DNA from: Marinoscillum pacificum
GTDB taxonomy: Bacteria > Bacteroidota > Bacteroidia > Cytophagales > Cyclobacteriaceae
Direction: 5' to 3'
NCBI RefSeq assembly: GCF_024714495.1
Contig: NZ_JAMZMJ010000006.1
Span: forward strand, 124,001-188,000
DNA: 64,000 nucleotides
The notes beneath the pieces are model-generated. The model saw nothing but the letters and a program-made list of their open reading frames with translations. It was not told the DNA's origin and ran no database searches. A program made the translations under genes and the position numbers. The stretch's first letter is position 1. Each line of letters starts with the position of its first letter. Below, piece by piece: positions 1 to 7,782 of the stretch.

Positions 1-1
1 A

Positions 2-382
2 CAGCAGTTTTGGAGAACACACTTTCCTGAAGATATGAATTGGATCTTATTTGATAATCCTCCACAATTCGAGGATTTTATTAATGGGCCAATTATTTAC
101 AGGTCGTTTTATAAATTCAAATTAGAACTATTATCATCCCCTGGTTTTAGAGTAGAAGTAGATAACAAGGAGCCAGTGGTTATTGCATTAAAGCACTTGG
201 ACCCAACACTGAAACCCCATTTCACTTATAATTTGAATTCAAATAAGATAAATGCATCTCAAGTAGCAAATGAGGATTCTACATACTATCTAACTTTTGA
301 ATTCAAAAAGTCCGGCATTTATGATCTGCAGATTTTGGCAAACAATGAAAATCTCTTATCCTATCAAGTAGTTGTGAAGTAA
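2..382 (+). CDS. C-terminal fragment of a transglutaminase-like (KY-type) protein
   Basis: The frame is already open at the left edge, so only the C-terminal 126 residues are present; the first in-frame ATG (35) falls inside a conserved motif and is not taken as the start. The opening residues THFPEDMNWILF resemble the H-F-P-x-D-x-x-W-x-L-L motif that follows the catalytic core in transglutaminase-like proteins of the kyphoscoliosis-peptidase/hillarin type. About 100 residues with a beta-strand-like pattern follow, as in the C-terminal extension of that family. The Cys-His-Asp core would lie upstream of the window, so activity cannot be judged. Its stop at 382 abuts the stop of the convergent Kazal gene with no gap. 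The family call is an inference from one motif. Confidence 0.6.
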   Translation, partial: QQFWRTHFPEDMNWILFDNPPQFEDFINGPIIYRSFYKFKLELLSSPGFRVEVDNKEPVVIALKHLDPTLKPHFTYNLNSNKINASQVANEDSTYYLTFEFKKSGIYDLQILANNENLLSYQVVVK

Positions 383-592
383 TTACTCACACTCTCCCTC
401 CGTATAAGTCATAACCCCTTCATTTTCGGCAACACAAGCATTTCCATAAGTGACTCCATTACACCCGCAAACAGGGCGATAGTCCATGGTACATCCGGTT
501 GGCTCTGTGACTTCTACAATGACACAATCTGTTTCCTCTTCCACACAAGAAAAGAGGACCAGAGATAACAAAAGGAAGACGTAAGTTTTCAT
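383..592 (-). CDS. small lipoprotein with one Kazal-type protease inhibitor domain
   Basis: This 69-residue protein has a short hydrophobic leader ending in the lipobox L-F-S-C16, so it is probably a lipid-anchored outer-envelope protein. After the lipid Cys come exactly six cysteines (C23, C34, C42, C44, C53, C68) in a Kazal arrangement, including Y-R-P-V-C-G-C-N-G-V-T-Y and a closing G-E-C-E. Kazal domains inhibit serine proteases by presenting a reactive loop near the second Cys; the loop here contains T32-G33-C34-T35. It lies 3 bases downstream of a second Kazal gene on the same strand, so the two are probably co-transcribed. Target protease and role are unknown; protection against external proteases is a guess. 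Confidence 0.85.
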   Translation of the reverse strand: MKTYVFLLLSLVLFSCVEEETDCVIVEVTEPTGCTMDYRPVCGCNGVTYGNACVAENEGVMTYTEGECE

Positions 593-595
593 AAG

Positions 596-826
596 CTATT
601 TACAAGAACCACTAGTATAACTCGAAACTCCGGCATTCTCTGCAACACAAGCATTACTGTAAGTTTTGCCATCACAGCCACAAACAGGAACATATTCTCT
701 GGAACAAGACATTAATGGTCTTTCATCTGTGATGCAGTCATCACTTTCTTTCTTACATGCCAGGAGGCAAAAAACGATTGAAAAAGAAAATGCACTAAGT
801 AGTCGGGTCATGGCATAAAGACCCAT
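596..826 (-). CDS. small lipoprotein with one Kazal-type protease inhibitor domain (paralogue)
   Basis: This 76-residue protein has a leader ending in the lipobox L-L-A-C24 followed by a Kazal domain with six cysteines (C31, C41, C49, C51, C60, C75) and the signature Y-V-P-V-C-G-C-D-G-K-T-Y. An AAGAAG stretch a few bases before the ATG at 826 supports that start; a second in-frame ATG at 811 would also give a workable leader. It is a diverged copy of the next gene downstream: the Kazal parts are clearly alike but the linker before the domain differs (S-C-S-R-E versus G-C-T-M-D), which changes the residue next to the presumed reactive site. Tandem duplication with specificity change is an inference. 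Confidence 0.85.
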   Translation of the reverse strand: MGLYAMTRLLSAFSFSIVFCLLACKKESDDCITDERPLMSCSREYVPVCGCDGKTYSNACVAENAGVSSYTSGSCK

Positions 827-848
827 TATCTTCTTAATTGGTTGGTGG

Positions 849-1424
849 TTATTGCATCACTTCCTGATATCTAAAGCAATCCACGGTATGGTCATTGATC
901 ATCCCAACTGCTTGCATGTGTGCGTAAATCGTAGTTGAGCCCAAAAATTTAAATCCGCGTTTTTTTAAATCTTTAGCCAGAGCATCAGATTCGGAAGTTG
1001 TTGCTGGAGCATCCTTATAATTGGTCCATTTATTGACAATTACCTGATGATTCACAAAACCCCAGATGTATTTGTCAAATGAACCAAACTCATTCTGAAC
1101 CTCAATGAATCGCTTTGCATTATTCACAGCAGCAACAATTTTCATTCGGTTTCTAACAATTTCAGGATTCTGAACGAGTTCTTCTATTTTGGCATCATCA
1201 TATTTTGCCACTTTAGCAACGTCAAAATCTGCAAATGCTTTTCGATATCCGTCACGTTTTCGCAAGACTGTACTCCAGCTTAAACCTGCTTGAGCACTCT
1301 CCAAAATCAGAAACTCAAAATGAATCTGGTCATCATGAATTGGTTTACCCCATTCTTCATCATGGTATTTGATGTATTCTTCAAAAGTATTTGTTACCCA
1401 ACCACATCTTTTTAGTTCAGCCAT
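849..1424 (-). CDS. tag: DNA-3-methyladenine glycosylase I
   Basis: The 191-residue product matches the Tag family, which removes 3-methyladenine from alkylated DNA in base excision repair. Visible family features are the N-terminal C7-G-W with H21 and the C-terminal N-D-H-T-V-D-C-F, which supply the structural zinc ligands, and the L-I-L-E42-S-A-Q-A-G-L-S-W segment, whose Glu aligns with the base-recognition Glu38 of E. coli Tag. Length is normal for the family (about 187). It stands alone between the Kazal pair and the divergently transcribed gene at 1479, so its promoter must lie in the 54-base gap that also serves that gene. Confidence 0.95.
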   Translation of the reverse strand: MAELKRCGWVTNTFEEYIKYHDEEWGKPIHDDQIHFEFLILESAQAGLSWSTVLRKRDGYRKAFADFDVAKVAKYDDAKIEELVQNPEIVRNRMKIVAAVNNAKRFIEVQNEFGSFDKYIWGFVNHQVIVNKWTNYKDAPATTSESDALAKDLKKRGFKFLGSTTIYAHMQAVGMINDHTVDCFRYQEVMQ

Positions 1425-1478
1425 ACTAGTCTTGCGCTTTGCCGGTTAATATATAAATTTAATTCACACTTGAGTGAT

Positions 1479-2594
1479 ATGCATTTGACCTATAAATTTT
1501 TATTTGTAATTATTCTTATCGGATTCAGCCTAAAGTCAGAAGCTCAAACAGAGATTTTTGATATTGGAGGCCCTAAGTTCTTAAATGTATTGGAGGAATT
1601 GCCAGAAGACTTAACAAGTCAAAGGTCTTTGGTTATCATTTCAATTCCAGTACAAGAGAAAGGTGGCTTTAAAGTCCGTGGTGATTGGCAAAAATTGGCC
1701 GTGAAAAGCCATAAGTTCCTCAGACAAATTGGTGTAGACCCTATAGGTTACGTTTATTTAGATGATCTCAATGCTGGTCCTGAAGTAAAAAGTAGTTTTC
1801 TGAACCTAATGAGAACACGGAAAGTAACAAACCTTGTTTTAGTTTCACAGACCGGAGAGTTACCCAATGAAGAATTCAGTATCATGGTGACTCCATTTTC
1901 TGAAGCTGAAAAAGGATATCTGGCTAGCGGTCAAAATGCCTGGTATCAGAAAAACCCTGAACTGGAGCGAGTGATGATCAACCTGGGAAGGCAAGTTCTT
2001 CGACAAGAAATGGAACGATCTAATTTCCTAATTCCAGAAGTCCCTGAATATCTAAATGATTTTGCTGTAGTAGATGGTACACGCTATGAAAACTTCCCAA
2101 GCAGAATCCAGAATTATAAGATTGCGGTGGTGTCATTCCAAAAATTAACTCCTTCTGGAAATATGAGTGCCGATGCTTCTGCTCAAATCGAATACTACAA
2201 CAAGAAGGTAGATCAAAAGAATGCTCTTTTGGCGGAGCTTCTTAAAAAATATCCGTTTCAATACGAACTAGTCAACACATCAGATAATGATAAATTGTAT
2301 AAGGATGGATTCCAATATGTACTCATTCCGCTACAAAGTACGGGTCGATCCATCAAAAGCATATTGAAGTATCCGGTTGTTGCTTCAGAAACTCATCAGA
2401 TGAGCACGGTATACAAAGTGACTGGAGAATCGGAACTTAGAAAAATGCCTGCAGATGCCAACCTTACCAAGTATTACATCAAGCAAACAGTAGTCAATGA
2501 TATCCATGTAGGAGAAGTGTGGGATGCAGACGTTTCCTGGGATTTAGCTTTGAATAATTTCATCTTGAGTATTCGCAAAGCATTTAACAAATAA
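1479..2594 (+). CDS. secreted protein of unknown function
   Basis: The open frame can begin at a TTG (1470), but the ATG at 1479 gives a clean signal peptide (M-H-L-T-Y-K followed by a hydrophobic run and cleavage after S-E-A-Q), so that start is chosen, giving 371 residues. The mature part is soluble-looking with no transmembrane segment and no motif I can name; it has two blocks, roughly residues 25-160 and 190-370, separated by a linker rich in Glu and Pro. It was probably copied together with the N-acetyltransferase homologue, whose start codon lies 4 bases after its stop. Some related proteins may be labelled NTPase in databases, but I see no Walker motif. Function unknown. Confidence 0.85.
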   Translation: MHLTYKFLFVIILIGFSLKSEAQTEIFDIGGPKFLNVLEELPEDLTSQRSLVIISIPVQEKGGFKVRGDWQKLAVKSHKFLRQIGVDPIGYVYLDDLNAGPEVKSSFLNLMRTRKVTNLVLVSQTGELPNEEFSIMVTPFSEAEKGYLASGQNAWYQKNPELERVMINLGRQVLRQEMERSNFLIPEVPEYLNDFAVVDGTRYENFPSRIQNYKIAVVSFQKLTPSGNMSADASAQIEYYNKKVDQKNALLAELLKKYPFQYELVNTSDNDKLYKDGFQYVLIPLQSTGRSIKSILKYPVVASETHQMSTVYKVTGESELRKMPADANLTKYYIKQTVVNDIHVGEVWDADVSWDLALNNFILSIRKAFNK

Positions 2595-2598
2595 GTCA

Positions 2599-3414
2599 TT
2601 GACCTTACCCAAAACCAATCGTCAACAGGGATCATTCAATGTAGCTGCTTACTTGCACCGAATCGGGAAGGAAAGAAAAGAACTTTCTTTCAAATATTTG
2701 AAAGAGCTTCACTATGCTCATTTGACTTCCGTTCCTTATGAAAATCTGGACATTCATTATGGAAAGAAAATAGAATTAAGACTCGAAGAATCTTTCGATA
2801 AAGTTGTCAACAAACAACGTGGTGGAATTTCGTTTGAGCTCAATCTTCTATTCCATCGCCTATTGATTGACTTAGGCTTTTCAGCGATTCTTGTTTCCGC
2901 CAGACATTACCGCCATGGAAACCTCTCCCCAGAATTTGATCATGTGGTCATTATTGTCCAAAGTCTAGAAGGCAAAGATTACTTGTGTGATGTTGGTTTT
3001 GGTGAGTCCTTCCATTATCCAAAGCTTTTGGAAACCTATGTAAGCCAGCTGGATTACACAAAATACTATCGATTCGAAATAGATGTGGATGGTTTTTGGC
3101 ACTTGAAAGTGTCAAGCGACAATTCTCATTTCTCCACGTATTTTCAATTTCGGTTAATTGCCAATTCTCCGATTGAATTCATTCCGAGGTGTAATTGGTT
3201 ACAAGAAAATGTCCAGTCATGGCTTCATGAAAATAAGTTCATCACCCAACTTTTTAGAGAAGGAAGAATTACTCTAACTGATCGAAAGCTCACTATTCAA
3301 CAAATGGGAGAGCAAAAAGAAATAGATATTTTCAACGAAGACGCTTTCCTGTCTCAATTGGAGCAACATTTTGACATTAAGTCGTCTGACTTACTTCGTC
3401 AATTCATTGATTAA
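2599..3414 (+). CDS. arylamine N-acetyltransferase family protein with Ser in place of the catalytic Cys
   Basis: The 271-residue product has the N-acetyltransferase fold pattern: A-Y-L-x-R-I-G near the N-terminus, Y-E-N-L-D-I, R-G-G-I-S-F-E-L-N, F-D-H115-V-V and C-D131-V-G-F-G. Active enzymes acetylate aromatic amines and hydrazines from acetyl-CoA with a Cys-His-Asp triad, and the Cys sits in R-G-G-x-C-[FY]-E. Here that residue is Ser78, encoded TCG (two base changes from either Cys codon), while His115 and Asp131 remain. The only usable start is a TTG at 2599, 4 bases after the preceding stop, since no in-frame ATG precedes the conserved N-terminus. The gene overlaps the convergent gene at 3391 by 24 bases. 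Activity by the usual mechanism is unlikely; it may be an inactive homologue or use another chemistry. Confidence 0.88.
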   Translation: MTLPKTNRQQGSFNVAAYLHRIGKERKELSFKYLKELHYAHLTSVPYENLDIHYGKKIELRLEESFDKVVNKQRGGISFELNLLFHRLLIDLGFSAILVSARHYRHGNLSPEFDHVVIIVQSLEGKDYLCDVGFGESFHYPKLLETYVSQLDYTKYYRFEIDVDGFWHLKVSSDNSHFSTYFQFRLIANSPIEFIPRCNWLQENVQSWLHENKFITQLFREGRITLTDRKLTIQQMGEQKEIDIFNEDAFLSQLEQHFDIKSSDLLRQFID

Positions 3415-4242
3415 AATTGAAGAAGCTTCAGCGTAGAATGTTCGGACTATTTCCTCCTGATTCTTACTATTCTGCAAATGCTTAGACAGTAATACCGCAC
3501 CAGTCCATTCTTCACTTATCCACATAGCATGGTTTGATAATCTTGGCAACTGCTGAGTATCCACATGCGGCCAACAATTCACATAGAAATATGGACTTTC
3601 AAATTGATGGTCGCCAGGAGACATCCCTAACGAAATTTGGGTATTTGTTTCTGGATCTCCAGTATCACGAACCAACACAGTCATTGCCATATCAAAATGA
3701 TGTGGCCAAATGTTGATTTCGCCTGTAGACGCAAAATTTTGCTTAAACTCACGAAGAGTTACATAAGCATTGTGATAGTACTTGGTTAATTCCTTCGCAC
3801 CACGAAGTGATGGTAAATCAAATGGAGTTCCAGCTGCATTTACATCTTCAGGAAGTTCATATGGAAGATTGAGGGTAAGGTTCGCTGCTTCAAGTCCAAA
3901 CTTGCCTATCTGCTCCTCAAGCCAAAGCATCAGTTGAGTTACTGTAGCTCCCTCACATTCAAACGTGGAAAGTACAGCTACTTTTTCATCTACAAGATAA
4001 ATCTTAAACTCTTCCAGACTGATGCTACTACGAAGCGAAATATCTCCCTTCACCCATTTTCCAGCCATTCGCTTTAGACCGGGTACCCAAGATAAAGTTG
4101 CGTTTTCATCACCTACAGAGTGGGGTAAAAATTTTCTGCCTACGGCCGCTACATTCTGTATGGCCTGGTGCAATTGAATTCTAGCGTGACGAAGCTCGTC
4201 GGGATCCACCACTATGAGCGGATTCCAGTTGAATGTGTCCAT
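3391..4242 (-). CDS. conserved hypothetical protein with a W-P-H-H-F-D motif
   Basis: A 283-residue soluble protein without signal peptide or membrane segment. Its C-terminal half holds N-I-W-P-H-H-F-D-M-A, a G-M-S-P-G-D turn, and P-Y-F-Y-V-N-C-W-P-H, a pattern that resembles DUF5996-type proteins of unknown function, where the His-rich motif is the most conserved element. The N-terminal 80 residues contain a helical region and V-P-G-L-K-R-M-A-G-K-W. The two His-containing motifs could bind a metal, but this is an inference. It runs convergent with the N-acetyltransferase homologue (24-base overlap) and is separated from the TerB-like gene upstream by a strong terminator, so it has its own promoter or depends on readthrough. 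Confidence 0.75.
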   Translation of the reverse strand: MDTFNWNPLIVVDPDELRHARIQLHQAIQNVAAVGRKFLPHSVGDENATLSWVPGLKRMAGKWVKGDISLRSSISLEEFKIYLVDEKVAVLSTFECEGATVTQLMLWLEEQIGKFGLEAANLTLNLPYELPEDVNAAGTPFDLPSLRGAKELTKYYHNAYVTLREFKQNFASTGEINIWPHHFDMAMTVLVRDTGDPETNTQISLGMSPGDHQFESPYFYVNCWPHVDTQQLPRLSNHAMWISEEWTGAVLLSKHLQNSKNQEEIVRTFYAEASSILINELTK

Positions 4243-4253
4243 AGTCTGGTGAT

Positions 4254-4276
4254 AAAAAAAGGCCTCTTAGAGGCCT
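4254..4276 (-). terminator. intrinsic terminator after the first TerB-like gene
   Basis: On the minus strand AGGCCTCTAAGAGGCCT forms a 7-base-pair hairpin with a 3-base loop and is followed directly by seven T residues. It lies 7 bases after the stop of the TerB-like gene at 4283. Confidence 0.85.
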
Positions 4277-4282
4277 ACTTGA

Positions 4283-4681
4283 TTATGCGTTTTGAAATTT
4301 CTTAACTTCCCTTTTCAAAGCCTCACGATTGGATGTAATGGAAGGGTCGCTAAATACTTTAGAGCTTAGTTTAGAAATCACTGATTTCTTAAATCCTATT
4401 TTCTCTGCTAGCTCTTCACAGTATTTGATTTCACTTAGATACACCTGGCTATCAATTTTCATCAGCTGCACAATGTTGTATAGATATTCGAAACGATCAT
4501 CGTCAGACATTGTTGAAAGTGCTGGAAGTGGTTCAGGGTTATCCACAAGATGCAAAACATCATCTTCTGTAAGACCATTGGCCTTGCCTAATATCAAAAT
4601 CAACTCGCGCTCTTCGCCGGCAAATTCTCCGTCGATTTTGGCAAGTTGTATTAGTGTACTTAGTTGGGATTTAATACTCAT
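4283..4681 (-). CDS. TerB-like helical protein
   Basis: A 132-residue all-helical soluble protein. The N-terminal L-I-Q-L-A-K-I-D-G-E-F, a repeat of that theme at Q-L-M-K-I-D-S-Q-V, and the intervening F-E-Y-L-Y-N match the TerB fold, where paired Asp/Glu positions can bind metal. TerB proteins occur in tellurite-resistance gene sets, but there are no other ter genes here, so a general metal-sensing or scaffold role is more likely than resistance. The sequence is close to the next gene at 4748: both share D-R-F-E-[YF]-L-Y-N-I-[VI]-Q-L-M-K-I-D and S-E-I-K-Y-C-E. Each has its own start and they are 66 bases apart, so they are probably one operon from tandem duplication. Confidence 0.82.
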   Translation of the reverse strand: MSIKSQLSTLIQLAKIDGEFAGEERELILILGKANGLTEDDVLHLVDNPEPLPALSTMSDDDRFEYLYNIVQLMKIDSQVYLSEIKYCEELAEKIGFKKSVISKLSSKVFSDPSITSNREALKREVKKFQNA

Positions 4682-4747
4682 GATTACGTCAGGTCATATA
4701 TAAACAGCGATAAAGATAGATTTACCATTGTTTAGAAACAAATGATT

Positions 4748-5161
4748 TTATGCCAGCAGTTTTTTGGCCTCTTTTTTCAGAAGTTCTCTATTAGCCGTTA
4801 TTGCAGGATCAGAGAATATTCTTGCAGACATGGTTTTTACCACTTTTTTCTTGAAGCCAAGTTTTTCAGCCATGTCTTCGCAGTATTTGATTTCACTCAA
4901 AAAGACTTCATTGTCTATTTTCATCAACTGAATGATGTTGTATAGAAATTCAAATCGCTCATCAAAAGACAGAGATGAAAACACCAAATCTTTCGGTGGC
5001 TTGGTTTCCAGGTGTTCTTTAATCAGTTCGTTAATCCTTGCTTCTGTCACACCATGTGCCTTTCCAATGCTGTAAATCAACATTTTCTCTACCGGGTCAA
5101 AGTTCTCATCTGACACAGCAAGTTGGATTAAAGACATTAGGTGAGTTTCAAAATTATCCAT
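4748..5161 (-). CDS. TerB-like helical protein (paralogue)
   Basis: A 137-residue helical protein, the upstream member of a tandem pair with the gene at 4283. It shares F-D-E-R-F-E-F-L-Y-N-I-I-Q-L-M-K-I-D, S-E-I-K-Y-C-E-D-M-A-E-K-L-G-F-K-K and the tail S-D-P-A-I-T-A-N-R-E with its neighbour, differing by a short insertion in the middle (residues 55-62). A third, more distant copy is at 14312 and a fourth TerB-like protein at 41318. No signal peptide or membrane segment. Role unknown; the name describes fold similarity only. Confidence 0.82.
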   Translation of the reverse strand: MDNFETHLMSLIQLAVSDENFDPVEKMLIYSIGKAHGVTEARINELIKEHLETKPPKDLVFSSLSFDERFEFLYNIIQLMKIDNEVFLSEIKYCEDMAEKLGFKKKVVKTMSARIFSDPAITANRELLKKEAKKLLA

Positions 5162-5205
5162 GCGGTTAGTATGTTTTTATTAAATATAAAAAAAATTCAA
5201 TCGAC

Positions 5206-5967
5206 TTAATGCATGTAACTGCCAGCATTAACATCAAAAGTTGATCCAGTAGAGTGATCTGCCATTCCACTGGCTATAAAAGTCACCAAGGGAGCAAGAT
5301 CTTTAGGTTCGGTAAGGCGCTCCAAAGCTACATCACCTTTTGCATGTTCTTCACCATATTGCTCCATAAATTCTAATGCCATGTCAGTTCTTACAAAACC
5401 AGGTGCCACTACAAAAGCTTTAATGCCTTCTTTACCATATGCTCTAGCTATGGATTTTGTTAACGAGACCAGGCCAGCTTTGGATGCGGCATAAGCAAGG
5501 TATTCTGCCTGATCACCTCTAAAAGCCGCTCTAGAACTGATATTGATGATTCTACCAGATGCTTTTCGTTGCAAAAAGTGATGTATTGCTTTTTTACACA
5601 GCATGGACGCTGAAGTCAGATTAACCATCATGGTCTCATCCCAGGCTTTTATCCAATCGTCATCAGAAGCAGAGATGGGTGAAGACAATGCGATTCCTGC
5701 ATTGTTAATGAGTATTTCCACACTTCCCATTTCTAAAACGACACGTTCAAATAACTTGGCTGCTTCATCAGGCTTTGACAAGTCAGCTTGAAAAGCTTTG
5801 GATTCATTGCCAAGAATACTCGCCAGATTTTCCGCTTCGCGCACATTTTTATTGTAGTGTAAAGCAATAGTTGCTCCAGCTTCCGCCAGTTTGGTAGAAA
5901 TTGCTTTTCCAATTCCTCTGCTTGCACCAGTAACCAGAATATTGAGACCAGACAGGTTGATATACAT
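5206..5967 (-). CDS. short-chain dehydrogenase/reductase, FabG-like
   Basis: The 253-residue protein has the classical SDR order: cofactor motif T-G-A-S-R-G-I-G-K at residues 14-22, N-N-A-G-I-A near 90, the catalytic Ser in I-N-I-S-S-R near 145 and Y-A-A-S-K near 160, then A-P-G-F-V-R-T-D. Such enzymes reduce 3-oxoacyl-ACP or similar keto substrates with NAD(P)H. A basic residue in the T-G-x-S-R-G motif favours NADPH. The gene stands alone between the TerB-like pair and the divergent antiporter, not beside other fatty-acid genes, so the true substrate is uncertain and the fabG symbol is withheld. Confidence 0.9.
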   Translation of the reverse strand: MYINLSGLNILVTGASRGIGKAISTKLAEAGATIALHYNKNVREAENLASILGNESKAFQADLSKPDEAAKLFERVVLEMGSVEILINNAGIALSSPISASDDDWIKAWDETMMVNLTSASMLCKKAIHHFLQRKASGRIINISSRAAFRGDQAEYLAYAASKAGLVSLTKSIARAYGKEGIKAFVVAPGFVRTDMALEFMEQYGEEHAKGDVALERLTEPKDLAPLVTFIASGMADHSTGSTFDVNAGSYMH

Positions 5968-6095
5968 AGTTAAATGTCGTTTGGGGCAAATTACCTAAAG
6001 TAGGTCAAAAGTTATAACGTAAGTGGGCAGTTTGTTCAGCGCCGAAATCGATCTGATTTCATTCAAACATTGACTTTACTGTTGCCTAACTGCGT

Positions 6096-6147
6096 GTAAT
6101 TAAACAATTACTTGAAGTACAATGAATAAAATGACTATATTAGTCAT
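6096..6147. promoter_or_regulatory. two short palindromes upstream of the antiporter gene
   Basis: In the 222-base divergent gap, GTAATT-AAAC-AATTAC (6096-6111) and ATGACTA-TAT-TAGTCAT (6131-6147) are perfect inverted repeats of 6 and 7 base pairs. The second lies 43 bases before the antiporter start. They look like operator sites for a dimeric regulator, but hairpins of this size also arise by chance in AT-rich DNA. Confidence 0.3.
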
Positions 6148-6189
6148 CCCACAGCTCGATAGCATTTTTTCCACCTTGAATTTACTTAT

Positions 6190-7386
6190 ATGGGGATTGT
6201 AATTCCACTTATATTAATTAGCATATGCTGTTTAGTTATCTGGAGAGCAGGGGACGGGTTTATGACCGCCTCCGAATATGTTGGGAGAAATCTTTCCGAC
6301 GGTGTTCGAGGTGCCACCATCAACGCTGTGGCTAGTTCAATGCCAGAAGTGTTCACTTCTTTATTTTTCTTGTTCATTATGAAAGATGCCGAGGGTTTTT
6401 CCGGAGGTATTGGGACTACAGCAGGATCCGCAATTTTCAATAGTATGGTAATTCCCGCTGTGGCGGTGTTAGCCGTAATTGGAATAGGTCTGACTAAGAG
6501 GGTAAAAGTCTCCAAAAAAGTGATGCTCCGAGACGGGCTGAGTCTTTTAATTGCCGAGTTAATTTTCATTGTTCTTATTAGCGGCTCTTTGTTGGACTGG
6601 TACCATGGATTGCTTTTGATGCTAGTCTATGTGGTATACATCGTCTACATGTTTTGGTCGATGGATAAATCACAGCGTGATGAAATGCTGGAAGAGTCTC
6701 ACGTTTCTGAAGAAGACTTTGAAGATGAAGATCGCGAACAAAAACCTTTCTTTCTCGGGTTAATCACTCTAGACCTGGAGCGTGTATTTATTGGAAAAAA
6801 CAAAATCAATGATCGCAATGCATGGATTTTGTTGATTGCTTCTACTTTATCTATTGCAGCAGTTTGTTATTTGCTTGTTTTGGCATGTGAATGGATTGGT
6901 CATGAAACTTATGAAGTACCATTTTTAGGTACATTTCATGGTTTAGGTATTCCCGTGATGTTTGTTGCTTTGATTCTCGCTTCAGCTGCGTCATCATTTC
7001 CTGACACGATCATCTCTATCAAAGACGCACAAAAAGGTCAATACGACGATGCCATTTCGAATGCTTTGGGAAGCAACATCTTTGACATTTGTTTCGCATT
7101 AGGTTTCCCACTTTTCATATTCACACTTACTTACGGACCTATTCCAATGTCTCAGGAAATGGTGGATTTAAGTAGTGAATTGCGATTTTTACTTTGGTTG
7201 CTTACCGCTCTGGTACTGATCATCTTCATTGTAGGAGGATACATTGGAAGACTCAAAGCCACCATTTTGCTAGCCTTGTATCTAGTATTCGTACTCTATG
7301 TGATCGGCCGAGGATCTGGAAATGAATTTGCTCAGTTGATTGCCGATTGGTTAGTATCCGTCGTTCGCTGGTTCAGTATCTCTTAA
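6190..7386 (+). CDS. cation/Ca2+ antiporter (CaCA, Na+/Ca2+ exchanger type)
   Basis: A 398-residue inner-membrane protein with about ten hydrophobic segments in two halves around an acidic loop (residues 155-180, rich in Asp and Glu). Each half carries an alpha repeat of the CaCA superfamily: N-A-V-A-S-S-M-P-E-V-F-T-S with G-T-T-A-G-S-A-I-F-N in the first, and A-S-A-A-S-S-F-P-D-T-I-I-S with N-A-L-G-S-N-I-F-D in the second. These hold the Glu/Asp and Asn residues that bind the transported cations. Members exchange Ca2+ for Na+ or H+. The stop codon overlaps the stop of the convergent Rieske gene in a shared TTAA. The exact ion pair cannot be read from the sequence. Confidence 0.92.
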   Translation: MGIVIPLILISICCLVIWRAGDGFMTASEYVGRNLSDGVRGATINAVASSMPEVFTSLFFLFIMKDAEGFSGGIGTTAGSAIFNSMVIPAVAVLAVIGIGLTKRVKVSKKVMLRDGLSLLIAELIFIVLISGSLLDWYHGLLLMLVYVVYIVYMFWSMDKSQRDEMLEESHVSEEDFEDEDREQKPFFLGLITLDLERVFIGKNKINDRNAWILLIASTLSIAAVCYLLVLACEWIGHETYEVPFLGTFHGLGIPVMFVALILASAASSFPDTIISIKDAQKGQYDDAISNALGSNIFDICFALGFPLFIFTLTYGPIPMSQEMVDLSSELRFLLWLLTALVLIIFIVGGYIGRLKATILLALYLVFVLYVIGRGSGNEFAQLIADWLVSVVRWFSIS

Positions 7387-7706
7387 AGCTGAACCAAAAG
7401 TTGACCATTCTCATTATAGTAGGCTTTTTTGGTTTTCATAGATCTACACCTTGTTTCTGACTCTTTTCCAGAATTCAGATCAAATTGATAGTTATGCCAA
7501 GTGCAAGTCACTTTGCCTGCCGGACTCACTTTAGCATCTTTCATCGGGTGATCAAAATGTGGACATTTTGATTCGAAAACGTATACATCATCGTTTATTC
7601 GAGTTACACTCATTTGTTCCTGATTCACAATAACAGTCACAATGGCGTAATTTCCAACGATGTTCGTCAACTCTTCTTTGGTATTAAATAAAATCACTTC
7701 GCTCAT
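7383..7706 (-). CDS. Rieske-type [2Fe-2S] protein
   Basis: A 107-residue soluble single-domain protein with C48-P-H50 and C68-T-W-H71, the two half-sites that bind a Rieske 2Fe-2S cluster through two Cys and two His. Size and the lack of a signal peptide fit the small ferredoxin-like Rieske proteins that serve as electron carriers for oxygenases or reductases. No oxygenase gene is adjacent, so the partner is unknown. It is convergent with the antiporter, the two stops overlapping by two bases. Confidence 0.9.
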   Translation of the reverse strand: MSEVILFNTKEELTNIVGNYAIVTVIVNQEQMSVTRINDDVYVFESKCPHFDHPMKDAKVSPAGKVTCTWHNYQFDLNSGKESETRCRSMKTKKAYYNENGQLLVQL

Positions 7707-7782
7707 TGGCGAATAAGTTATGTATTTCTGTTCGGTTCGTTGATTTGAAATGCGTTATATTCGCACAAAATATCATTTAATT

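Noticed and set aside
2-34. Start of a gene at ATG 35
   Set aside because: The frame continues upstream to the edge and the ATG lies inside a conserved motif, so it is an internal Met.
1470-1478. TTG start three codons before ATG 1479
   Set aside because: The ATG gives an equally good signal peptide with a more common start codon.
4283-5161. Tellurite resistance locus
   Set aside because: No terC, terD or other ter genes; only TerB-fold proteins are present.
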